Source: Pseudocercospora fijiensis CIRAD86
Lineage: Eukaryota; Ascomycota; Dothideomycetes; Mycosphaerellales; Mycosphaerellaceae
Direction of reading: 5' to 3'
Assembly (NCBI RefSeq): GCF_000340215.1
Contig: NW_006921534.1
Coordinates: 4,463,041 to 4,527,040, forward strand
Length of the DNA stretch: 64,000 nt
Made by a program: the position numbers and the translations under genes. The notes under the pieces are model-generated. The model searched no databases. It saw only the letters and a program-made list of their open reading frames with translations, and was not told the origin of the DNA. Positions 10,925 to 21,923 of the stretch are shown piece after piece; the stretch's first letter is position 1, and the number at the start of each line of letters is the position of its first letter.

Positions 10925-12400
10925 TTTTGGTGGTTTTTGAATTATTTGTTCTCCTTCTGAGGCCTATAGTCCTCTAATATATAGTAGATATCGTGTCGAC
11001 GGTTTTCTAGTAGTATAGACCCTTCCGAGGTATTGTTATCGTCCGCTATAGTAAAGAAAGCGCGTATTAACGACGACTAGTAAGGCTAACTAATTAATCT
11101 CTTTAAGAAGGGCTTTACTACTAAGCAGATATATGCCTTTGCAAAGCTTCCAATATTAGTTAGATTAGTGTATCGCTATTAAGAGAGATATCGCATAACT
11201 AGAGTATTATATCTAAAGAATACTAGCACTTAGCGTAGCTATAAGAACCTCTAACTTCTCGCTATAGAAGAGGAGTTTATACTCGGGTATCTCGACGATC
11301 GACCGGACGCATACTTTATAGAGATAATCTAAGCTCTTTAAGACGAATTTATACGGCTACGGCTAGTAAATAAGAGTAGAAAGGGTATAGTAGAGCTTCG
11401 GCCGTCTCTAATCGGTATAGTATTAAAAAGGTATAGGTATACTCGAAAGGAGGTAAAGCGGGCGGCGAAGGAACGTAACCCGTTCTTAAGGGCTCTATAG
11501 ACGATTAGGTACGCTAAATAGCTAGTAGATCGACTAGTATTTATCGACGAGACTACTAGCAATTAGAAGATAGGTTAGTAGAAGTATAGCTAGAGTCTAA
11601 AGGGTATTATATACGTAGATCTCTAGTATGCGAAGCGAGAAGTACGGTAGAGTGTACTACCGGCCTTTACGGTTTATAGCTACTTACTATATACCTACGT
11701 ATACTAAGGATCGATTAATGCTAACCGTTTCTATACTTAGATTACTAAATAGGTGCTTCTATATCTCGAAGAAGGTCCGCTAATAATCTTTATAATAGAT
11801 AATACTAGTATTTACTATAGATTAAGGATTAAGTAGGCGATTCTCGATACTAGATATCGACTCGAGTACTTGCCGCTATATAGTCCGGATTTGAACCCTA
11901 TCGAGGGCAGTTTCAATCTACTAAAGAAGACTATTAAAAGACATAGAAGTTAGCTGCCGAAGTTCTTTAGCTTTTAAGATTACTTACTATATTGTCTATA
12001 CCTATATCGAGGCCGCTATACGCGTAAACTCTTCGCTTATACTAGATATAATATCGAAGGGGTAGATTTGCCGTACGACGCTTCGCAATTCGAGTCGACC
12101 GCTAGTAACGCTTAGAATATAATAGCACTCGACCCGGAAGAGTCCTAATAGATATAATAGGCTTAGAACAATAAGCCGTTAGTGCTAGATAATATAGAAG
12201 AGCTATATATATTATATAAAGAAGATAATAAGGAAGATAAGGAATAAGAGGTAGATTTTAACGACTTCGAGTAATATAACTAGTAGCGACTAGCGCGCGG
12301 CAAGCGCCGTAGGTAGAGATTCGAATAAATATATTCGAACGCTAGCTTTACCTATCGCGCTTAGTATTCTACAACTAACGCAGTATATTAATTAATTATA
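10925..12400 (+). mobile_element. RIP-decayed Tc1/mariner-type DDE transposon
   Basis: Plus-strand translation near 11790-11945 gives FIIDNTSIYYRLRIK, then EYLPLYSPDLNPIEGSFNLL. This is the DN(A/T)S.H block and the LP.YSPDLNPIE block with the last catalytic acidic residue, as in the IS630/Tc1/mariner superfamily. An earlier FIDETTSN stretch near 11530-11555 fits the first catalytic Asp. Stops are mainly TAG/TAA. I could not identify terminal inverted repeats or TA duplications, so the borders are approximate. The right end abuts a short TAGA repeat and the LINE. Confidence 0.8.
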
Positions 12401-12425
12401 TAGATAGATAGATAGATAGATATTT
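12400..12425. repeat. (TAGA)n microsatellite at the LINE end
   Basis: About six TAGA units lie exactly between the mariner-like element and the 3-prime end of the minus-strand LINE. On the LINE coding strand this reads as a (TCTA)n tail; short simple-repeat tails are known for non-LTR elements, so it may belong to the LINE. Confidence 0.55.
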
Positions 12426-15400
12426 CATTTGCCTATTGTAGTGCCTTTCGGCCTATGTAGGTCTGTTTCTATGTATTGTTTTAGGTAGGAAACCAACTTA
12501 GTTGGTAAAAACCTCCCTCCTGTCCTATTTATAAGTGTTGTTCTTCCTCGTTTCCTTGTTTTCCTTCCTTTAGGGTATACTAGTGTTATAGTTGTTACCC
12601 TCTAACTACCTTGCCTACTGCCCTGCCCTTCTTTCCCCCTCTTCTTCCCTCCTTCTTATCTACTCCTTAGTTTCCCTTACTAGTACGAATTGTTATACAA
12701 ATCCCTGTTTAATAATCTACTTTACTATCCTCTTTAGGTCTTCTTTGCTCTAGATTAGCTTATCGTATTCCCTTTCTATTGCTTTTAGTCTCTAATTACT
12801 TCTACCTTCTAACTATTAAGGGTAGACTAGTAGCATATGCTTAGGGTTCTAAGATTAGTAGCTATATTAGTAAGCTCTGCTTTCAATTCCTAGGACGTTT
12901 CTTCTAAACAGGTAAGATCTAAGTCTAATATGTTTAGATCTGATTTAGATAGCTAGGCTTGCCTCGGCCCTATTTAGGTCCTTATAGAGCTAGTAGTTGT
13001 ATTAACTAAATTTGATTAGTGCCTTTAGGGTTCCTAGTCTAACTTGTGTTTTGTTCTATTCCTGCTCCTATAGGTATCTAGCAATTGATTCTGCTAGGCT
13101 TTGTTTCTCTCTCTTTAGCTTGTCTTCCTTTAGCCTTATATTTGGTCCCTAAAGCTCTTTCTCTAGTATTTCTCTTGTTAAGACTCTATATTGCTCTAGG
13201 TCTTTAACTTTCTAGGGAGTTATTTATAGTCTGTCTCGCCTCCTAGTCCTAATATACTAGGCTTTTATCTTGTCTAGTGCCTTTTAGATAGTCTGTTAGG
13301 CTAGGTATTCTATTGTCTTTACTATATATTAGTGTCTTAGTCTCTTAAAGTATTGTTTAACTAGTAGGATCCCTAATTCCATTTCTACTACCCTTGTTAG
13401 TATAGTTTTGTATGCTCCTAGGATTTTCTTTAGGCTTTAGGTTTGGGACCTGCTAACTAGTTGCTTAATCCTCTTTAGTGTTTTCTCCTAGGCTGTCTAT
13501 ATCTGTGCTCTATATAGCATTGCTAGCTTAACAATTGCTTTGTATATAACTTTAGCTTTCTCGAATATAGCCCCCTATATAGAGGCTATAAGCCTATTAA
13601 TGGATTATATATTAGCATCTGCCCTCTACTTTGCCTTCTTTACTTATAGTCTCTAATTCAGTTTTGGATCTAGCTAGATCCCTAGTACCCTAAGCTCTAC
13701 TAATAGTTAGGTTTCAAAGCCTTAGATAGTGATTAATTGCTTTATATTATAGGTTGATTTAGCCTTGCTAAAGTGGATAAGCTAGTACTTTTCTAGGGCG
13801 AATTTTGCTCTATACCTCCTTGCCTATTTTTTATACTCCTAATACTTCTCTTCTAGGATCTTGTAGTTAGTTTCTGTTGTCTTAAACTAGGCTAGGATGT
13901 TTGTATTATCTATAAACCCTAATGCTAATGTGTTTTTTGATTCTAGGAGTAGGAGTAGGTCTACTATAAAGAGAAGGAAGAGGATTAGGGAGAGTATTAA
14001 TCCTTAAGGGATTCCCTTTTTAGTTAGTATTAGGTCTGATTTGAATTTGCCTAGAATAAGCTGTATTGATCTTTCCTATAGGAAGGACTAGATGAATTAG
14101 ACTATCTAGTTTAGTATAGCTTTCTGTTTAAGTATATATAGGAGCCTTTTATAGGAGATATTGTTAAAGGCTCCTAAGATGTTAAGGGAGAGGAGGGTTG
14201 CTACCTAGTTTTAACTATAGTGCTAGATATGCTTAATCTGTTCTATAATTAGTTCTATAGCTATTAGTATTAACCTCTTCTTTCTTCCTCCTATCTAGCC
14301 TTTAGGAAGGATATTCCTTTCCTCGGTAAAGGTTGTTAGCCTTTTAGCGACAATTTTTTCTAGTACCTTGCCTATTGTATTAAGTAGGGCTATTAGTCTA
14401 TAGGCCTTAAGCTGTATATAGTCTTCCTTCTAGGGCTTCCTTAGCACTACTGTTAGGGACTTCCTAAATAGTCTTAGGTAGTGTCCTAGTGCTAGGCTTT
14501 GTAAAAAGATATTAGCTAGTACTAGGGCTAGCTCCTTCCTATATACTTTTAGAAGTTTGTTATAGATCTTGTCTTCTCCTAGTGCCTTATTGCCTAGAAT
14601 TTTCTTTAGGATCCTTTTAATGGTTTCGGGTTTAACCTAGGTGTCTCTTAGTATGCCTAGTAGTAGAGTCTCTTGTTCTTTCTCCTTTATATCTAATAGG
14701 TCTGCTTGTACTTTTCTATAGAAGAAGTGTTAGCCTAAGGCTCTTGCTTTCCCTTCTATTATAGTCTGCATTTGTCCTTATTGGTCTATAATGTCCGGGA
14801 ATTGTAGTAGTATGTCCTTGTCCTATTTAGGTCTCTTTGCCTATTTAGCTATCCTCTATATCTCTTCTAGTTTCTTTATAATTATTCCTATTATAGATCT
14901 CTATTCTTGTATCTTGTCTTTCTTAATCTAGATCTTCTTTTCCTAGTAGGCTTTGTTATAGTTGTCCTATACTTCCTAGGTATAGGTTTATATCTACTAC
15001 CTCCTAGCCTTCCTTACTGCTTTAACCTTCCTTATATACTTACTAGTCTAGTATAGTTGCTAGTATAGTGAATATTTCTTTGCTAGGGTATGCTTTCTAG
15101 CTACCTGTTTTAGGGTTCCTATTAGTTCTTCTACTGCCTTATTAATGTCCTCTAGCCTTAGTAGGTACTTTGTTAAGAGTTCCTCTAGTTTTAGGTCCCT
15201 TTCTAGTTCCTCCCTAATCCTGCCCTATTAGGTACCTTTCTAGTTAAGCTTCTCTTCTAGTTCCCTTTCCTAATTAGCTTAGACATTTAGTTTAATCTAT
15301 ACCGGGAAGTAGTCTGATAATTCTTCTAGTTCCTAGTTGACCCTGTATCTTATAATCCTATTCCTAATCTAATATAATGCAAAGTATAGGTCTAGTGTGC

Positions 15401-17290
15401 TACTGCTTCCTCTTGCTTCCTAAGTAATTAGTCCCTTTAGGGTAACAATTTCTATTCCTTCCCTCTCTAACATATTAATCAGTCTTCCTACTAAGAAGTA
15501 GTAAGCTAGGGTAAAGTCTAAGCCCTAGAGGGGGTAGTAGAGGTTGAAATCCCTAAGTAGGATTTAGTAGGTGTTCCCCTAGATAACTCTTAGTAGTCTT
15601 TCTAGTGTTTTTAGTTAGGTACTGCTTCTTAAGTCTAGTAGTAGGTTGTATATATAGTAGACTTAGAGTGTACCTTAGGATGTCTCTACTTAAACTAATA
15701 TTAGGTCCCTATCCTCCTATAGTATAGCCTGCTAGGTTTCTATATCTATCTCCTTACTAATGTAGATGTATGTCCTTAGGGCTCCCTAGTTATAGATAAT
15801 TAGGTAGTATCTTAGGTCTTTGACTGTTGCTAGTCTCTTTATATATAGGTTGAGCTAGGGCTCTTAGATTGCAATAATATAATATTCTTTTAGGTTTAGT
15901 GCTTAAAGGAAGCTCCTCTGTACCTTGTCTTTGCTCTTGTTAACATTGTACTATATAATATTTAGTAATGTTGTAATGTTTATTAGGTTTTATCTATATC
16001 ATTTCCCTATAAGTTTTCCTTTAGTCTTCCCTTACTTTAGACTAACATTTAACTAAGCTTTGTCTACCCTGCTTCCTTTCCTATAATATTAAGGTATCTT
16101 AGTCTCCCTAGTTGCTAGTAACTCTCTTGTGCTAGTAAGGCCCTAAATATAAACCCATTATCTTGTCTAGACCTCTTTTATAGCACTTAGCTAGGTTGCT
16201 TCTATACCTAGCTACCCTAGCTTGTTATATATCTTTTTAGTGTATTGATTCTAGCTTCCTTTGCCTTCCTAGCTGCCTATATTCTTACTAGGCATTCCTT
16301 CGCCTAAGAGGGGTATCTTTTAGTATAGTATATATATCTTGCTTCTCCCTTGTGTGCTTTGCATTCTTTGACCTAGTAATCCCCTATATAATAGGAGTAG
16401 GTATTGGTTGTCTTTATACACTTAGCTACTAAGTGTCTATAGTATTAATATTTAAAGCACTATATTATCCTATAGTTGCTTCTATATATCTCTGTTTCTA
16501 GTCTTTTAAAGTCCTAGAACAACCCCTAGTCTAGTACTATATTAGCTTGCTCTACACTCCCTATCTAGATAATTAGGGAAGACTGCTTCTTAGTCTCTTC
16601 GATTTTCCTTTTAATCTATACTACTTTTATAATCTTTAGGCCTAGGTATATAGCTTGGTTTTGTCTCTATAGGCTCTCAATATCCTATTCTTCCTTAAAG
16701 CTTCTTATTATATTATAGGCTATAATTATAAATTGCTATTAGGAGACCTTTGCTGTTTTCCCTATCTTAGTTGTCTATTCTTTTTGTGTTTCTAGCTTCT
16801 TTTTGTCCTGCTCTTATGCTATAAATAGCTTAATTACCCCTTTACCTTCGTTCCTAGCCCTAATTACCTCTTTAACTGTAATTCTTTCTACAATCTCTTT
16901 CCCTATAAGTCCTTAGATTTCCTTTTGCTCCTATAGGTCCGTAATATAGACTCTAACTACTATCCTCGGGGGTTTTAGCGCCTCCTAACTAGCTACTGCT
17001 GCCTAGGTGTAGTAGTTTAGGCTTGTCTCCTATTGTTTCTTCGTAATCTTTGCTACGACTGTATTAGCTACCTTTGTGATTACGTAGCTCGCCTAGTTGT
17101 AGATTGCTTTCAGTCCTCTAAGGAGTTCTAAGATTATTATCCTATATGCCCTCTTAGGGGTTCTTCTATCTTCTGCCTTTAGTACCTCCTCTGCCCTAGT
17201 ATATAGTACTTTCTATTCGTCCTCCCTTCCTTCTTAACTGTCTTCCCTTCGTCTCTGATTGTTCGCTGCTATTTTTTATTTATCCCTTTA
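12402..17290 (-). mobile_element. Tad-like LINE (non-LTR retrotransposon), decayed
   Basis: On the minus strand, from right to left: CCHC zinc knuckles of a gag-like ORF1 near 16400-16520 (CFKY, stop, YYRHLVAKC); an APE-type endonuclease motif LLRDFNLYYPL near 15527-15563; and the RT catalytic box ALGFIDNTNILA at about 13891-13925, where FIDD has become FIDN. Order and motifs match fungal Tad-clade LINEs. The base pattern is unlike the neighbouring elements: in 12481-13140 I count about 6 CA, 27 TG and 5 CG on the plus strand, a one-sided decay. Borders are approximate. Confidence 0.85.
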
Positions 17291-17419
17291 TCTATAACAA
17301 TATATAGACTCTAATTAATTATATATAGGCTAAATGAGTGCTATTACCGTAAGAATCTCCCGCTTATTACAAGTTTATATGTGTTATAGATATATAAAGA
17401 TTGCAGCCTAAACGAAGCT

Positions 17420-19254
17420 AAGAATTCTTAGAAATCCTCTCCCTCCTTAGCGGCGGCTACTTCCGCCGCTATAATCTTATCCTATTTCTTCCTTATAAAC
17501 TCGACGATAGCTTTCTTTAATCTTAACCTTATTCTATCTACTTTATTAAGTGCCGCCGGCTAGTCGTCCTTTATTAAGTTGCAGATAGTCTCTAGCGTCT
17601 AGCCTATACTAACGAAATAGGCGATATAGGGCCGTAGATAGTCGTAGTCCTAGAAATCGCGGTAAAGAGATACCTAGTCGAAGAATTCTACTGTTAGCTA
17701 TTCGTACTAGACGATATTACGCGGTAGTATAATATTACGTAATCTAGTCTTAATAAGCGCTCGTCTAGGCGTACGAGAAGGCGTGCCTAGAATAATACCG
17801 CTACCTTGCAATTTATTATCGATAATGCGGCCGAGATCGTTACTAAAGTTGTTAAGGATAATCGGCTAAATTCTAGCACTTCTAGGCTTCCGAGGGGAGT
17901 TAGACTTACTACTACGGCGACCTCTTATCTTCTAGACAGTAGTCTTCTATATATTATTCTCGACCTTTCTCTTAATTAACTTAATCTCTAACCTTACCGG
18001 CAACCTATCTTCGAGAGCGCTAGTTTGCTCGTTAACTTTCTACTCTCCGGAAGCTATAGCCTTATAGCTATCGATTATAGCGGCTTCGAAGAATAGAAAG
18101 TAATTCTCGCTATAATCCTTTAGCTTCCGGTTACGCTAGCACGTATGCTTACTAGCCTTCTAGAAGTTATTATAGTCCTTTGTCGTATATAGAAAGTTAC
18201 GGATAATCTAATAGTCGTACCGCTTCTAAGTCTCGAGTTTAGCTATTATAACGCTAGCGTTAGTAAGCTAAATTAAGGTTAGATTAGAAGCCGGTTTAAC
18301 TAACTTCTTACCGCCTAAAGATCTAGCTGCTACTATCGCTTTAGGCTTCGTAAAGAAGTTAATATTAATAAAGACATTCTTACGCGAGGCAAGCGCTAAT
18401 CCTTTGCTAGTATCTAGAGCTTTACTATAGACCTCGTCGCTATTAATATTATCTCTAGCTTAATACTAATCGCTAGTAAACGCCGTCTTCTAACTATCCG
18501 CTCTAGTACGGATAACGATACGAGTAAATGCCGCTAAGCTATATAACTTCGCTATCTTTGCTACTTATACGTATCCGTTCTAAGCTTCTTATTTGTTAGC
18601 CGACAAAAACTTTACTAGCTTCGTTGCTATCGTCCGCGCTGCGCCCTTCTTCGTTATATTAAATATAGTCTACTATCCTTTATAATAGAAGGTCTCGTCT
18701 AAGAAAGAGCTAGGTTAAGTAATAGGAACGTTGCCGGCGGCAAGCGTAGCCTAGCTACTAGTAGTAGTAGCGGCCTCCTACGTAGTATTAAAAGAGGAGG
18801 ATATAGAGATTATAGCGAAGGAAGAAATAGCTGTTCTTAGTAGCGCTATACCGCTATTATCCTCTACCGGTAGTGCTATAGTCTCCTTATTTAGTAGACC
18901 CGAGGGATTAACGATTAGGTTAGGCTCTTCTATAGTAGTCGCTTTACCCTTCTTATCGCCGGAAGACTTACTCTTTAAGCTACCCTTTGCCTACTAAGCC
19001 GTATTAGTATTCCGTCTAATTAGCGGTAGACTAATAGCCTTCTTAAGAGTATAGATTACCTTCTTTAGCGTAGAGACAATTAATTCGTCGTTTAATCGCG
19101 CTAGAGGTACGCCGGTAGTTATATAAGTCGCTCTTATTGGTATTATTATTATAGTATAGTACTTAGAAACAGTTAGAATACGCGTATAGGGCTCGAACAT
19201 ACGATTATCCTCTACTCGACGACGACAATTAGGAAGAAACACGATAAAAACCAC
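17420..19254 (-). pseudogene. decayed long reading frame of unknown identity
   Basis: The minus strand from about 18230 down to 17420 reads as one frame broken only by TAG-type stops, with clean coding character, for example KDYSENYFLFFEAAIIDSYK near 18100-18160 and a basic/coiled stretch EIKLIKRKVENN near 17965-18000. A separate 86-residue open piece at 18994-19254 lies at the upstream end. I recognise no transposase, RT or integrase signature. It is CG-rich and CA/TG-poor, hence RIP-hit and presumably once repetitive. It may be an ORF of a transposon or a duplicated host gene. Confidence 0.6.
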
Positions 19255-19259
19255 GTAAA

Positions 19260-21923
19260 AGTGCCCCTATTGCCTACCCCTATACGGCTTAAGAGAGGAG
19301 GCGGCTCTGCGGACCGTACTGACAAGTTGGACTCAGCACATAGTACCCAAAAGTCTATTTAAATTTGGAGCCATGCCATCAAATTCCTCTGTCCGTGTGC
19401 AACGTACAGTACATACCCTCAATTGCCACCACCGAAAGCACGCACAAGCTGATTACAGTACATGCTACGATACTGACCATATTGGACCAATGCTGTACGG
19501 GACGGCAAGGTGGCTGATAGACGCGTTGGATCTGCGTTAAATCAGATGGCTAAGCCCTTGGAGGACTTGATCGCGATATGATTCGAGGCAGCCACATAAA
19601 GAGCTTGGGTATGCGATTATCTTTACAGAAAGTGTCGTAACTTCATCGCGGAACCTTTCGGATCATTGGAAGACGCCACAGTGAAGACGTCTTCTGTCAG
19701 TCTTGGCAGTTGCTAGGGCGAAACAAGAATTCGGCCCTGAACACTCGGGATCGAGCAGGCCTCAATACATGCGCTTAATTTGGAGTTCTGGAAACATGTT
19801 GGTCTAGTCTCGGAAAAGCGCGATACGGCTGCCACTTTCCATGGCGGCTTCTGAGATGGTCTTGACGTCCTTCGAGAGGCCTGAAGCAAGAGCTCTGTGA
19901 GGCAGTCTTGGATCTCCTACAGCCCCAACGTTGGACATCAACGCCCAGCGCACAGAACATGGTGCTCATATGGGGATGTGCCATGCGGCTTTCCGTACTC
20001 GCCTGGAGCTTCTCCTCGTAGACGGCTTAAGCGCGTCTCTGTCTGATTCGACATCAGATAACTTGCTAGGCCAATTTTTGCACAATCTTCCGAATGGGTG
20101 GTGCTCGTGATAGCAGTCAAGAGATAAGCAGATGGCTTGCTCTTGTAATTTGCCTCAGATTCACGCAAGAATGACTTTGAGGCGAAGCGCAATGCAGGAC
20201 CACTTCGCGACGCCGTTGCCGTAACTTGAGGACCGCTTAGGCAGCGCCAATAAGGATATATGCCCAGCTCGGTATGTTTGACTGTCTTGATCTTTTAATC
20301 CATAGAAATGTAGTGCCAGCTAACGGGATTTCAAGACGCCATACGGCTCTCTCGAGTAAGGCTTGCTAAAGTGGGGCAGCACCGAGAATTGACGACCAAT
20401 CGACATCTGCCAGAACACCCTGTGGTCAGCATCTTGCCATCTCTATCCAACGTGCTGGCCGAGCTTACAAGCTCTGTCCTTACATTGCTTTTTGTACAGA
20501 TATATCTGGCCTGATGGATCCGGTTCCGGATGCTTCTACAGCTTCTTGAGATATAATCAAAATATCTTTGGGGCTCGAGGATTTACCTGCTACAGCAAAC
20601 GCGAAATTCTGACGAACACAGCAACGCAATTGTTGGGCTACAAGCAGATATTCGGCGCTCGATAGAAATAGTCTTAAGACTCGTGCCATCACGATTTTGT
20701 GATGACAGTTTCAAGGTACTCTCATGCAGCCAGCTATCGGCAGTTGCTATTTTCATCTTGTAAAAGATTTTCGAAGGTAACGAGGTAGCTCGGCTGAATC
20801 AGCAAGTCATGGCGACAGCGACACTTATTGAGCACAAGAATAGGCTCTCTTGCGAGCCGCGACAGGCTCAACCCAAGCAAGGCAAAGCACTCGAGGAATC
20901 CGCCGAGAAGCTTAGATTCCAGGCTTCAAAGTTCAAAGCAGGATGCAGCACGAAAGCTAGAGGAACAACAGCGGAGTTCCTTAATGGAAGAGCTGTTCGA
21001 GGGAGATTTTAGTTGGAACAAGGAGTGGGAGGATATCGATAGATAAGGTCGACGGCTTCGCACGAGGCGCACAAACAGCGCTGACTTGTTAATGGGGGTG
21101 CTGGAGTATTTTGCCCTCCTCTATATCAAAATCCTCCCTATTCGCTATCCTTTAAGTAGACTTTAGAGCACTACAATTTTGCAAACGTTGATTTCTAGCA
21201 TTCGAGACTATATTAAAGACTCGTATACGGCACCTAATCAAGTCTAAGCACGAACCCTATATAGAGTGGTACATTGACCGCAGACGCTGCACGCAGCACG
21301 CTTACAAGCAAATCGCATTCGCATATGAGATACTAACAACCGGGTACCAAATAGATAACAACCAGTTACGGACCCATTTTCATTTCATGCGTCTTAGAAA
21401 ATACGAGGTCTTTGATTACACAGCGTAGGGGCAAAGCACAGTCGTATTTGCCCGATCCCATTAGGCAGACATAGTCATTCTCAACTTCGACAGCTCACAA
21501 AGCTCGATCACCATGTCACTATCGTCTATGCAAGAACGGCAAGAACTGACCGCATGACCCAATAAACGGTGAGGTTCCAAAGTGCCGTTCTCGTGGCCGG
21601 GCATTGGCCAGCGCCGAGACGCCGATCGTCGTGAAGCAAACAGCTGAAATGATTCGCTCGCAGCTCGGGTCTTGGCAAAAAGTGAGTGAAAGAAGAACCT
21701 GGACAGTCATCTTGTCCAATCATGTCAGACGTTTAAAACGTCGGCCGATGTGGAAAGAAATACAGTACATACAGGCCGTTCTACTGTCCGTTTCCAAGCG
21801 CCTCGAAGCCTGAAAAATGGGTTCATATATAATCCAGGCCTTTCTTGTTGCCAAGCTGTTGCAAGCAGCGCAAACGTACCTGTACCATTCACGACAAGCC
21901 CGGCACGAACCAGGCTGATCACC
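19260..21923. other. unique region without a recognised gene, upstream of the DHA2 transporter
   Basis: Composition returns to normal at about 19270. Open frames of up to about 72 codons exist, including one at 20828-21046 ending EELFEGDFSWNKEWEDIDR, which has a protein-like acidic end, but none has a recognisable domain or credible splice partners. The last few hundred bases must hold the promoter and 5-prime UTR of the transporter starting at 21924. A gene relic in 20.2-21.05 kb is possible. Confidence 0.4.

Noticed and set aside
20480..21046. Possible gene relic upstream of the DHA2 transporter
   Set aside because: Two short frames have protein-like ends, but no domain, splice sites or homologous pattern could be recognised; left as unannotated unique sequence.
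21750..21923. N-terminal extension of the DHA2 transporter
   Set aside because: The in-frame upstream stretch has no ATG start and no family similarity; ATG at 21924 has a good context and gives the usual tail.
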